Origin: Cryphonectria parasitica EP155
Lineage: Eukaryota > Ascomycota > Sordariomycetes > Diaporthales > Cryphonectriaceae
DNA length: 64,000 bases
Direction of reading: 5' to 3'
Assembly (NCBI RefSeq): GCF_011745365.1
Contig: NW_024468911.1
Coordinates: forward strand, 3,032,759 to 3,096,758
Shown here one piece after another: positions 1 to 11,676 of the stretch. The translations under genes and the position numbers were made by a program. Position 1 is the first letter of the stretch. Every line of letters starts with the position of its first letter. Under the pieces are notes generated by a model. The model worked only from the letters and a program-made list of their open reading frames with translations, did no database searches and was not told the origin of the DNA.

Positions 1-1526
1 CGATAAGAGAGGCAGAGAGGCGCACGAGGATAAAGTGTCGCAAGGGGGAGGGAGTGTGGCACCTTTCGGAATGCCTCACCAACTTCCTTTCTCATGCATA
101 GTTGGACCCAATGGAAAGAATTGCGCCAGATTCTGGTACGAGAGCTTACTGCTTGACGGCAATTCTGCATTCGTGCCTCCTCCACACAGCTTCGGATGGT
201 GGGGTCCAAAGGAGGTTACCAGAGGAACGAACCGGCGTTGGCCCACTGCATGCATGGGACTGTCTCATCGAGGCTCAAGCGCTCGCATCGGGTTCTCTCG
301 GTCCGCGTATGCAGAGACATGGAACTTTGGATCGAACCCAAACTCAACTCCACCCTGACCAACCTCAGGCATTGGACGGTAGCTTCCTATGTGAGCCTGC
401 TGGGTGGAGGCATGGCTGGACGCCGGTTGCGATCTCACCGAAGGCTGTTCCTGGGGTCGTATTACTTTACTGTGGCGCTTTGAACTATTTGCTGTTGCGT
501 TGCTGCAACCGGATACTGTCACTGTGTCACTGCAATGTTGGAGAAGCTCGTTTCCTCCCATAAAAGTACTGTCATAAAGGTACACACCTTGTAAACCTCA
601 GCTTAACCCTACCATCAATATCATTTCCTATCCAGGAGAAGTCATCTACAATATCACATGGGAAAAATCGACGACAGTCTATCGATTCCTTCTTTCAGTC
701 AGATAAACGGCATTTTGAAATTTCCACTTGTGACGTCAATGACTCAACGACGCCTTGTAAATCGCGACGTCCTCGGACATCTAATCTACCCGTCCGCACC
801 TGGCCCTCCAATTTTTTCTTTTTGGTCGTAGCACGTTGCAATGCATGTGCAATTTTGGCTAACTAGAGAAGAGATTCTATGCGAGTGCGAAGTTTTTTAT
901 TTGGAAATGTGGGTTGAGTGGCTGTTCTTTTGTGTGAGGTATGTGTCAAGAACATCTGTAGTGTGCGCGCAGATGCCAGTCAAATAGAGAGGCTGCCAAA
1001 TACAACGTATCCTAACCTAGGATGGGTCCATTTTATAGAAAGAGGAGAAACAGCTCATGGTTGATCAGCATCTTCCCATATTAAGCTCATTTCACTATCA
1101 CCCTTGATCATCCCGCAGTGTGCAACATCTGCGTGGCCTTAGATATGGATCATTCGTTCTCCCGTGTGATAGCGTAAAGGCTGGCCACAGGACATCGACA
1201 CGTTCTCCCGTCTCTCAATAGCCCGCACTCTGCGCTTCAGCTACCCATGAACGACCGCCAATTGTGTATCTTGTTGATATATGTGGTTGGATTGCTCTTT
1301 GGCTGGCTTGACATTGTACTCAAGTAGTTAGCATGGCACCCCGGGTACTCAGTGTGTAACCCTGCTTTGGGTTTGACCAGAGATAAGGGTTCTTATCGAT
1401 AACAGTCCCATCTACGCGTCTTGATGGGCTAGTGTCCTCACACGCGTCAAAACACTACCACGGCCCTGGGATGGATCACTCGTAATCGTGACACCCTGTT
1501 GATACATTTACACACCAATAAAGGAC
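1..1526. other. Gene-free 5' flank of RNH203
   Basis: No reading frame here has a recognisable domain or a convincing exon structure. Several overlapping open frames of 95-153 codons lie at 35-585 on both strands, which is typical of chance frames in sequence of this composition. The last 120 bases hold two ACGCGT hexamers, annotated separately, that belong to the promoter of the downstream gene. Confidence 0.6.
1414..1447. promoter_or_regulatory. Two MluI cell-cycle boxes (ACGCGT)
   Basis: Perfect ACGCGT hexamers lie at 1414-1419 and 1442-1447, 28 bp apart and 80-113 bp before the ATG at 1527. In yeasts ACGCGT is the MCB element bound by MBF, which switches on DNA-replication genes at G1/S. 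The downstream gene encodes an RNase H2 subunit, which fits. That the motif is used in this fungus is inference. Confidence 0.5.
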
Positions 1527-2128
1527 ATGGAGCAACCAATGCTCTCCGTTGACTCAAGGTCGAACACCACCGCAAGGACAACAGCCCACCTACTGCCCTG
1601 TCGAATTCACCACGATGGCCCGGTGGGCTCAACCAAGTCATATTGGGTGCCCAAGACAGATCAAGGTATGGCTAACAGCTTTGCAGGGCCCCCAGCGTTA
1701 GGTGAAGTGACCACCCGGCTGATCAATGTCGCAGGAGGTAAAAGGACAGCGCACTTCAGGGGCCGTGAACTTCACGGCAAGCCACTGAAGGTTCCCGATG
1801 GCTACCACGGCGCCATTATGGTGAAGAAGGATGCCCCCGAGCCGGAGGCCCCAAAACCAGGGGCGCCGGAGGTCGTCGACCTTGACGCAGAAGAGGAGGA
1901 CCTACCCCTTGGCGCGCTGGAAACGAGGGCTGAGTTTGAGGAGATGGTCATCTGGGGCCACGAGTCCACGGCGGAGGTATCTTCAGATCCTTACGTCAGG
2001 GGTATAGAGGAGTGGATGAAATTATCTGCACAGGTTCGCATCATGGCCACTGAGAATTGGAATTTGGATGTTCTGAGGCTGACATTGGTGTTCTGCAGAT
2101 ACATTCGTACGAGGAAAAGGGGCACTGA
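1527..2128 (+). CDS. RNH203: Ribonuclease H2 non-catalytic subunit C (RNH203/RNASEH2C)
   Basis: Accessory subunit of the RNase H2 trimer, which cuts RNA in RNA:DNA hybrids and removes single ribonucleotides from DNA in the nucleus. The family hallmarks are present: HLLPCRIHHDGP near the N terminus, then FRGRELHGKPLKVPDGY, then a short C-terminal helix beginning EEWMKLSAQIH. The model has exons 1527-1665, 1735-2033 and 2099-2128, giving 155 residues (human 164). The second intron (65 nt, ending TTCTGCAG) is needed because the family's final helix continues after it and the open frame otherwise runs into unrelated sequence to 2177. The first intron (69 nt) is a multiple of three and free of stops, so it is inferred only because removing it restores the expected spacing before FRGR. 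An internal ATG at 1539 is an equally good start. MCM6 follows on the same strand after 480 bp. Confidence 0.82.
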
Positions 2129-2608
2129 AGTCGCTGAATTGCAGGACTTTCATAGCATTATCTGTCCAGCCTTGTGAATGCCACTATTTTTTGACTGACA
2201 GCCTTGGAATTGAAGATAGAAAGAGAGACAGAGACGGAGAGAGACATCCATTCGTCATCAAAGAAAAGGAAAATATAGAGTAAAGAAATAATACATAAAC
2301 ATGAAATCGCATTTACAAGATACCTTGTCTTCAAGGCTAAATGAATAGACGAGTGGGCTGTCGCGCATCCGTGTAAATAAACTTCCTAACTTAGTTTAGT
2401 GTCATGCAAGCATTCAACGGGTAACGCGAAAATTCGCGTCTCATTTTCAGTAGCCAAAATTAAGTGATTCCCTAGCCTTGAATCGACCATGTGCCATCCC
2501 ACTTCGCCTACTTTCTGACAAGTTCCCAATTTGATGATCGAGCAATCGACTTGTCGACCCTTCTCTTCCTCCCATATCATACTTGAAGCGAGAGTGTGAA
2601 TCCCAAAG
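2129..2608. other. Spacer between RNH203 and MCM6 (MCM6 promoter)
   Basis: This 480-bp stretch carries the 3' end of RNH203 and the promoter of MCM6. Apart from the cell-cycle motif pair at 2424-2439 and a purine-rich GAGA stretch near 2220-2245, nothing is recognisable. Confidence 0.6.
2424..2439. promoter_or_regulatory. Palindromic MBF/E2F-like site upstream of MCM6
   Basis: ACGCGAA and its exact reverse complement TTCGCGT are separated by two A residues. Each half matches the WCGCGW core bound by MBF, and also resembles E2F sites. The site lies 170 bp before the MCM6 ATG. MCM genes are classic G1/S targets, so a regulatory role is likely, but it is inferred from motif and position only. 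Confidence 0.5.
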
Positions 2609-5600
2609 ATGGCGGCAACAGCGGCAATGTCCAGCGATGCTGGTTTTCCAATGTCGGACGGCCTCTCGAGGACGCCCCGGCAACGTCGTGCAAATGCGCC
2701 CAGCTCATCGGCTGCTGGAAGGCCTCGTGGACCTCCTTCAGAAAGTCTTGGGGCAACGAGTGACGACGAGGGCAATGACGGCTTCGAGGACGACCAGATT
2801 CCCAATAAACGACCGGGAGACACGCAGAACATTCCAAAGGTCGAGGACAAGCTTGGTGTCCTTGTCCAGAAGCACTTTGAGGACTTCATCGAGGGGTATG
2901 TATGAATTACGAGCAGGGTCCTGCCTCTAGGTTCTCCATGTGCTGATGCTGACCCTCTTCCAGCTTCATAGAGGACCCGACGTCTTCTGGCGCACCGACA
3001 TCGAGTGCCATCACCACAGACAAGGTCTACATTGCCCAGATCCGTGGTATGCGCCACTACGCCTTATCGACCTTCTACGTCGACTTCAAACACCTCCAGT
3101 CATGGACCGACGGCACCCTTGCGGACGGTATTGTGGATCAGTACTATCGATTCTTGCCTTACCTTACCTCCGCTCTTCACAATATGATTGCCAAGTACGA
3201 AACGGCCTACTTCCGTGAGCACAGACAGCCCACAGCCTCCAGCAACATGACCACGTCTGGAGCGAGCAATGTTGGCTCAGCCAGCCAGTCCGGGTCTGGA
3301 AGCAAGACTGTCAACCAGCAGACGGACAAGGTCTTTTCTATTGCCTTCTACAACATGCCTTTGGTCTCCAGAGTGCGAAGTCTTCGAGCTGGAAATATTG
3401 GCCAGCTCCTCTCCATCTCTGGCACAGTCACACGGACATCCGAGGTACGGCCCGAGTTGTCAGTGGCTACGTTTGTGTGCGAGGCCTGCCGTGCTGTAGT
3501 TCCCAATGTCGAGCAGACTTTCCGCTACACCGAGCCTACACAATGTCCCAACCAGACCTGCAACAACCGCCAGGCCTGGAAGCTCGACATCCGCCAGAGC
3601 ACATTCATCGATTGGCAGAAGGTGCGGATCCAGGAGAACAGCTCCGAGATCCCAACGGGCAGCATGCCTCGCACAATGGACGTCATCCTGCGCGGCGAGA
3701 TTGTTGACCGCGCCAAGGCTGGCGAGAAGTGCATCTTTACAGGCGCTCTGATTGTTGTGCCGGATGTGAGCCAGCTAGGACTTCCAGGTCAACATGCACA
3801 AGCTGCTCGGGACGACCGCAATGCCCCTCGCGGAGGTGATGCTGGCGGCAGCGGTGTCAGCGGTCTCAAGTCACTTGGTGTGCGTGATCTGACCTACCGA
3901 CTCGCCTTTTTGGCCTGTATGGTGGCACCAGACACGACTGCCCTGGGCGGTGGTGTAGGAGATATCATGGCGGCTCTTAACTCTGCCAATAGCGAGAATG
4001 CGCAACAGGCACAAGAAGCCGTGCTTGCTTCCTTTGGGCCCTCAGAAATCGAGGACCTCAGAAAAATGGTGCACAGTGACCACATCTACTCGCGCCTGGT
4101 GAACTCCCTGGCACCGATGGTATATGGTCATGAGGTGGTCAAGAAGGGGCTTTTGTTGCAGCTCATGTCTGGTGTGCACAAGTCCACGGCTGAGGGCATG
4201 CAGCTGAGAGGTGACATCAACATCTGCATCGTCGGCGACCCATCAACCTCCAAGTCCCAGTTCTTGAAGTATGTCTGCTCCTTCGCGCCTCGTGCTGTCT
4301 ACACAAGTGGAAAGGCCTCCTCCGCTGCTGGTTTGACAGCCGCCGTGGTAAAGGACGAAGAGACCGGCGAATTCACTATTGAGGCTGGTGCTCTCATGCT
4401 AGCGGACAACGGCATCTGCGCCATTGATGAGTTCGACAAGATGGACATTGCGGACCAGGTTGCTATCCACGAAGCCATGGAGCAGCAGACCATCTCCATC
4501 GCGAAAGCTGGCATCCAGGCAACCCTGAACGCGCGGACCTCTATCCTCGCGGCCGCAAACCCCGTCGGCGGCCGGTACAACCGCAAGACGACGCTGCGTG
4601 CAAACATCAACATGTCGGCGCCAATCATGTCACGTTTTGACCTCTTCTTTGTCATCCTCGACGAGTGCAACGAGCAGGTCGACCGCCATCTCGCTGAGCA
4701 CATCGTCGGCATCCACCAGCTCCGCGACGACGCCATCGAGCCCGAGTTCAGTACAGAGCAGCTCCAGCGATACATCCGCTTCGCGCGGACTTTCCGGCCC
4801 GAATTCACTGATGAGGCCAAGGAGGTCCTCGTCGAGAGGTACCGGGAGCTGCGTGCTGATGACTCGCAGGGAGGCGCCGGCAAGAACAGCTACCGTATCA
4901 CAGTACGTCAGCTGGAGAGCATGATCCGCCTGAGCGAGGCTATCGCAAAGGCGAACTGTGTAGAGGAGATCACCCCCGACATGGTCAATGAGGCGTTCAA
5001 TCTGCTGCGGCAGAGCATCATCTCTGTGGAACATGACGATGTTGAGGTGGATGAGGATGACGAACCACCGGCCGAGGACGGCCAGACGCTCCGGCGTGCA
5101 GCGTCTGAGGCGGCAGGTGTGAGCACAGGAGACCAGGATGGAGATGCGCAGATGGATGAAGACCGCGAGGATACAGAGATGGCCGATGCCGCTGCGGGTC
5201 AGAGAGCGAGACAGACCATCTCGTACGACAAGTACATCAGCATGGTCAATATGATCGTGACCCGCGTCGCGAATGATGAAGCCGGCAGCGGCGAGGGTCT
5301 TGACGGCGAAGGGCTGATCCAGTGGTACCTGGAGCAGAAAGAGGATGAGCTAGACGGCGAAGAGGACTACCACAAGGAGCACGCACTGGCGAAGATGGTG
5401 CTGAAGAAGATGGTCAAGGTGAGTTGTCACGGTGCTTTTTATTTGTTATCAATCGCGACTGCTATTGAATTGTGGACTTGCTCTGACATTTCCCGAACCT
5501 CTACAGGAAAACATCCTCATGGCTATCCGCGGCGAAGGCATGGCGACCAACGATGCCGATGCGGGCGAGGCTTCCGCGTCGCAGCAACAGTCACAGAACA

Positions 5601-5644
5601 TTGTCTATGTCTTGCACCCGAACTGTGCAGTCGAAGAGTTCTGA
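2609..5644 (+). CDS. MCM6: DNA replication licensing factor MCM6
   Basis: Subunit of the nuclear MCM2-7 helicase that is loaded at origins and unwinds DNA in the CMG complex. Exons are 2609-2895, 2964-5418 and 5507-5644, giving 959 residues (yeast 1017). An acidic, Ser-rich N terminus is followed by the MCM N-domain with a Cys-X2-Cys...Cys-X4-Cys zinc finger (CEAC ... CPNQTC, about residues 267-295). The subunit-specific stretch GTVTRTSEVRPEL identifies MCM6. In the AAA+ domain are Walker A GDPSTSKSQ (about 520), Walker B AIDEFDKM (about 582) and the arginine-finger motif SRFD (about 652). A C-terminal winged-helix region follows an acidic linker. Intron 1 (68 nt) and intron 2 (88 nt) have GTATG/GTGAG donors, and both joins restore the conserved frame. 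The start at 2609 is the first ATG in frame. Confidence 0.96.
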
Positions 5645-6884
5645 ATTGCTTGCACCTACCTGTGAGCAGAGATTGTTTTAATATGTATTCATGTACCTAC
5701 TACTACGACTGTTACCTGTGGAGTTTATGGAGTTCATCAACACGGTCCCACGACGCATGGAGGCAGGGTTTCATGATAATGCGTTTAGGATGGATATCAA
5801 GTAAGAATGCGAATTACCGTTTGCCAATGTATTGTATCCGTCTGTGATACATTTGCTTCCATCATCACTCTTTCACGAGCTCCTTTTGATGCTTGTGGTG
5901 ATCTTGCTTCTTCAGGATTGACCGTCATGCCCTGTGTTCAGAGGCGGCTTGAGATATACACCCAGAGATCCAGACTCCTCCAACAACGTGTCACAGTCAG
6001 GCACACGAGACACAAATGTCAGTCATTTGCATTTTATTCTGCCTATCATAAGCTCTGGTCTGCCAGAGGAAATAGTTCCAGCTTCTTCGCCCGAAAGGGA
6101 GGATCGTCCTTTTGTTTTCGTGTTGATTTGATAGACGATCTGCCTCTCGTATCGAGCAGAAAATATGTGGCCTCGTCGGGGAAGAGAGAAAGAAGAAGAG
6201 ACAATCTTCCTCGAGGCCACTTCCAAAGTCAGTAAAGACGGAGAAGATCTTCTTCCATCTCAAATCATTTCTCGAACTTCGCACGAAAAGCCGTTTCCTT
6301 GCTCTTCCTTCATAATACGAAGTTGACTGTGTTCTTAAACGTGGACGCAGCATTCTCTGCTTGCTCTGCAGCACCCACCATAGTAGTAGTGTCGGACAGG
6401 GATTGCCACGACTGAAATAAAGAAAACAAGAGCCAAACACACGGCGACAGGTGAGTCACTCCTTTGCAAAGTACGCAGAGCCTCTTCCTCTTTTTGATCG
6501 CATGAGCTCGTGGCCAGCGAAAGAATCAAGTCCGTCCCCCGCTGTTCCGACCACACTCGAAGCTTTCTGTCAAACCCGCTACCGCCAGTGTCTTCCAAAG
6601 CCGCAATAGCATGCCCCCAAGGTTGGGTAAAATGATCTTCCGTGAGTGTGAAGTCGTAGAAAGGATACAGAAACTATCTGTCTAGCTGATGACAGCCTAG
6701 GATCAGACGAATTTTTGCAAGTCGGCCGAATGCAAACAAGGATGTGCACAAGGCAGTTCCATTACAGAACGACTCTGTAGTAGATGAAGACAGACACCAG
6801 TGCAACGAAGCCAGATTATTGACCAAGTCGTAATGTGTCACAGTCGGCAATTTGCGGCGGAGACGGAATTCCTGAATGCCCAGC
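5645..6884. other. Convergent 3' spacer, no gene seen
   Basis: This 1.2-kb stretch lies between the stop codons of MCM6 and the RG-rich gene on the opposite strand. Minus-strand frames of 67-147 codons overlap each other in different phases at 5997-6598 and show no domain. It probably contains both 3' UTRs. Confidence 0.5.
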
Positions 6885-9800
6885 TTACTGGGTCTGGATA
6901 GCCGGTGCTGCGGCACGACCCCAGTTGTCAGATCTTCCACGGTAGCCTCGGCCACCGCGGCCAGCCCCGCTGCCAGTGTTTGCTCCCGAGGCTGACGGTT
7001 GCTCAGGAGAATATGGAGTGGCAGAGTCTCGGCCACGGTTCCCACCTCGATAGGAGGAGCCGTAGCGCGAGGGGCCACGGCTACCCCGCCGAGGATTAGG
7101 GCTTCGAAGGCTACCTCGTGAAACGCTCTTCCGGTCTGGACCGTTTGGCAACTGAATGAAGATATTTCTGCTGTCAGGGAAGAACGGTAGAGCCTCAGCC
7201 GTAGTAGCCATCACCGGGAGCAGTCTCCTATCCTGTCGTGGTGGGGCTTTTGCGAGGTTGTAAGCCGCATCAGGGATGTCCGCCGGAAGGTGAACGAGTG
7301 GCAATGAGCCCATTTCTTGCTCCTCAAAACAATCCTCATCCATCTTCTTGGTGGTGAAGGAGCGCTCGTTAACGATGGTGCTTGGTGCGTAGATGAATGG
7401 CAGTGACACAGTAGCTGGCGTGGCAGGGGATGGTTGTAACAAGGCAGTCCTGCTGGACGAGTTGACACTTGATGGCTTGTCTGCAAAGAGATTTTTGATG
7501 CGATCCATGATTGGTGTGTTCACGCCTTGGCTGGTACCCGTGTGTGAAGCACCGAAACTCGGCTTCAAAGCCTGGCCACGTCCTGCGCCATCGTCCCGAA
7601 GCGAGGGCCCTTGACCCCAGCTGGGACCTGGCTGGCCGTGTCGTTGTGATGCAGGTGGTGCAGTGACTGTCGGAGCCGGAGGAAGCTTCACTCTGATGGG
7701 TGGAGCCGCGTGGGAGTACAGAGTATCGCCACCAAATGCGTCCTCTTCAAAAGGCCGACCTGTATCCGGAGCCAGAGGCTCTAATTGCTGCGCATCCCTA
7801 CCCGAAGGAAAGAATCTAGATTGCGAAGTGGCGGCAGCACTGCCATTTTGACCTGCAGATGGTGGAACTGCGACGCGTCGCTGGTCGTCCTGCCCAGCTC
7901 CAGGCGTGACGTGCCATGGTGCAGAAGCGTTGCTATAGGTCAACTCTGCACGCTTTTGGACTTTGCCTTCCTCGTTTCTCTCCATCCACGAATCCTGGAT
8001 CGGCGCATCCATGTCTGCATAGCTCAAGCCTCGTGCTCTCATGTCTCGTTCCAGTTCCGCACGGCGTTCTCGCTCTTCGGCCAGCAGATCTTCATCAGCC
8101 GCCATCGCTGCTTGAGCCCAACGACTCCTGTTCCTCTCCTTCTCGTCTGTGGAACGTGGCTCATGACGCTGAGGCGGCCCGATGGGGCCCAGTCGAGACG
8201 ACGGACCGCTCGAGGCGGCGCCCCTCGGTGGCGCGATAGGCCCAGGAACTGGGCGATTGCCGTGCATCGGGGCTGGCTGGGGTGGCTGAGTATCGAAGCC
8301 CGCGTTTGCGCTGAATGTACCGTTGCCAAGTGTCCGATCGTTATTAGGAGCGCCCCAGAGGTTTCGGGGGGGTTGGCTGCCGGAGCCCCAGATGCGCTCA
8401 GGCTGGTTCGGCATGCGAGGCTGCCATGGGTGGGCATGCTTGTTCTCTGCAACTGGAGGCTGTTCGGGACCGGTCGATGGTCTGGATCGTGCTTGAGGCT
8501 CTGGCTGTACGCCATTTGGAAGTAAGGTAGATTTGTCGTCTGCCATTGCGTTGGTTGGCTGTGCCTCCTTTGGTCCTGGAGCCTGAGCGGTCTCGATCGT
8601 CTCACTGGACTGAGCAGCCGGTGTCTTGGCTGCTTCGTGTGAGTCTTCCTTCTTCGCACTCTTCCGCTCTGGAGCTGGCCCGAGAGCCGCGAGCTTCTTT
8701 GCCAGTCTCTCCTTCCTCGCTGCTTCCTCCTGGGCCTCTTCCTCCTGTCGCCGCTTGATAGCCTCTGCGCGACGCTCCTGCATGAGTCGCTTCTGGAACT
8801 CCACAGTGTTCTCTACCGCTGGTTGCGGCGGCACTGCTGCCTCCTGGACGTCAGGAACGACGGGAGCAGCAGATGACATAGCAGGAGAGACTCGAGACTG
8901 ATACGGCGAGGCATTGGAGCGTGGAGCTCCCTGTGGTCCAGCTTGGGGACCAGGAGGCGGAAAATTGTGTGGAGGAAGAGGGGGGTGGTCACCGACACTA
9001 GCAAGCGAGCTCCGCCTTGCGTTGAACACCTCAGCAGGGGGCATAGAGTGGTCGTAAGGCCGACCCATCCTCTGGTAGCTCCCACTACCGCCACTGACAT
9101 TGGACGAATTGCGCCGTCTACCGAACCCACCGCTGGTATGAGAGGTCTGGAACGCAGCCGATGGCTCTGCAGGACCCTGCATTTCGGAGTGCATAGGACG
9201 CTGAAGTACCGCAGGCTGTCTTTGGGGATATTCAGCCCGCGGCATCCCACGCCGGTCAGGGACGGGTTCGTAGCGACCCGAGTGGGAGTTATAAAGCTGC
9301 TGATTGTCTCGACGCGGTGATCGGCTGAAGTCATCGGCAGCAATCTCTCGAGCCGCTGGTGGTGGTCCGCCTCGCAGACCGTAACCCTGACCTGGTGGCG
9401 CGAAGCCTCGCTGTTGTTGGTCATGAGGAACATCCATAGGCGAAATCTTGGAGATAGGTGGGAGTGGAGCCCAGGGCGACTTGACAGGCGTCGGTGGCGC
9501 AGGAGGTTTTGCGACCAGGGTAGGCTTCTCCGACGATGCTCCCCTCGTCAAGACAAGGCCCTTGCCAGAAGCCAAAGAGCCGGGCTTCACAGAGGGCGAG
9601 CTGGAGGGTGGTACTGAGACTGGAGGTGCTGGGGAAAGAGGCTTGTCAATGGGCTTGGTCTCTTGGATCACAGGCTGCTCGGGTACGGTCGTCGTCTCGT
9701 CGACGTGCGGGATAGTTGTCTTGGTGCCATCAGTCCAGGTGATTGCTTCAGGTGCGTCCCAATCCTCATCATCGTCATCTATGTCGGCCCACGCATTAGA

Positions 9801-10621
9801 TTGGCCTTTCGTGTCGTCTGCTTGGATTCGGTGCGCCATGTGGATGCCAATCTTGGCCAGCTCCTCGTCCGTGAACTTCTTAGGATCGGGGACTGGGACA
9901 GCTATACGTAAAATGTTTGTCAGTACTCTCGCGTCGGGGAGAAGTCTCACAAGTCAACGCAATCAAAGTAGCAGCAGTGGACGTACGTCGGTTCTTGTTC
10001 CACACAGCACTTCCATCGGGTGCAGGCCGTCCGTTCTGAGACAGAGATGCCTTGGAGGCATCGCGCAGACCCCCTGCAGTTTTGGCGACGAGTCGAGGTT
10101 TAGGTGTGCTAGATGTACTCGAAGGCGCGGCGGTCGCGGGCACGGGTGTTGAAGGTTTTTCGCCGACCTTGGGCACGCTCGTACTCGAAGTTGCTTTGGA
10201 TGCCAGGAAGGTCTTGTTCACGGAGACAGGCTTGAAGGTAGCAGGTTTCTTGACGGACGAGGTTCGAGAGTGGCCCTTGTCGTCCTTCTTGAGCTGGTCT
10301 GGCCTGGAAGCTTCGGTGTCGGAGCCTCCACTGATGCTGACCTCGGCAGAGTTGACGACCTCGTCGACTATGTCGTGGACCAGCCTGTCGACTGCGGCCG
10401 CCGGAAATTCGCCATGCACGTTGGACCCAGCGGGGGCCTCCGTGGAGGATTCTCCAACGACGTCGTGACTGGCATCATCTGTCTGTGTCTGGTTATGGCC
10501 GAAAGATACTTAGCTGCAGGGCCTGCGACGACGCGCCAGGCAGTGAGATATGACTTACGCGCAAAACAACAGGAGTCGCAGTTTCTTCGACGGACTGTTG
10601 TGGCGTTGGTTCCGCCGCCAT
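6885..10621 (-). CDS. Large disordered RG-rich protein, function unknown
   Basis: I do not recognise a named family. Exons 10621-10559, 10488-9987 and 9901-6885 give 1193 residues; the first intron has a clean GTAAGT donor, the second starts GTACGT and ends ATAG. Most of the chain is Pro/Ser/Gln/Arg-rich and predicted disordered by eye. Two short blocks look conserved: VPVPDPKKFTDEELAKIGIH at about residues 189-208 and, after it, the acidic WADIDDDDEDW followed by ITWTDGTKT. A charged coiled-coil-like stretch rich in Glu, Lys and Arg (KRLMQERRAEAIKRRQEEEA) lies near the middle. The C terminus is rich in Arg-Gly, ending RGGRGYRGRSDNWGR and then a short tail. RGG tails commonly bind RNA, so a role in mRNA metabolism or translation is a reasonable guess but no more. 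Confidence 0.75.
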
Positions 10622-11676
10622 CGTCCGACAAACACTGTCAATGGGTTGCCTCTGGGATGCTACCACTAGATGAGGTGAGGAGAACTATGATGACTGTAAA
10701 GAAGTGTGCGTGGATGCAGAATAATTCACGAGCACCAGTCGTGGACGTGGACGTGGCCGTGTTTGAATGGCGAGATCGAACGTGGCTGGAGTCGAGAAAT
10801 CGAAATCGGATCGATCGAGTGACGCAGCCAAAAAGTTGGCGCGACGGGGGCAGGGGTAGGGGCTGAAGTCTGCGGTCGAGTTGTGAAGGAATGGGCCTCG
10901 CTATGGAGCGACCAAAGGGTATGGACAAAAAGATATGCGACTGCCTTCCCTGGGGAGAAAGAAGGAGAATCGTCTCGTAGACGAACCGTTGGCCGTTTTT
11001 CGAGGTCGTCGTCGCAACCGCTGTACTGTTGCTTGAATATGGGACCTGGGCATGCTGGGGGCCTGGGTTTCCGATGAGAACCCACACCTAAGCTTGGCTA
11101 GCGTTGATGCACGGACCACCTTCTACAACAACAGCTCCAGTCAGACAAATACTCGAAACTGCAGCCTAACAAAAGCCAAACGCACCGCGTGTGCTCAGTG
11201 CAGGACTGATGAGGAAGGGCCGCCTGGGATCTTTCCCTCAGCCATTACGCAGAACTTAATTAAGAATATTCCCATGTTTTGGACAACCAGCATCCCTTCC
11301 CACTTGCTCAATTGCCGTACCTTCAAGCTGCTGCAATATGCCCCCCTGATCTGTTCTTCCCAGCAGCAATAACTTTCGTGCACATGTCTTCACAGACCCC
11401 TTCGTAAACACACCTCTCCTATGTCATAGGTCTACTTGTCATTAGGGAGGCAACTGCACCTTCATGCATATCCAATCCATGCTCGTAGGTAGTATGTTGT
11501 CTTGATCACGCATTTTCAACCCTCACAAGACAGATGGAAGACCTCTTAAGATGAATAGGATATTTCTGCAACCAAAGAAAATCTTTTTCAGTGTGATTCG
11601 CACTCACTTCCTCTCTATGGCTGGTATCTACATGTCATATCTGACGGACGGAGCTCCATTTCCCTCCCAAAAGTCT
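10622..11676. other. Spacer between RG-rich gene and ATP17, no gene seen
   Basis: About 1.05 kb that should hold the promoter and 5' UTR of the RG-rich gene and the 3' UTR of ATP17. Minus-strand frames at 10638-11119 overlap in three phases and lack domains. I see no repeats or RNA gene here. Confidence 0.5.

Noticed and set aside
310..345. Possible minus-strand tRNA: GGTTCGATCC B-box with a perfect 5-bp T-stem.
   Set aside because: The sequence on the 5' side gives no D-arm, anticodon arm or complementary acceptor stem, so only a chance T-arm is present.
4299..4883. A 194-codon minus-strand frame within MCM6.
   Set aside because: It lies opposite the AAA+ domain of MCM6 and has the low-complexity Ser/Arg/Met look of an antisense shadow.
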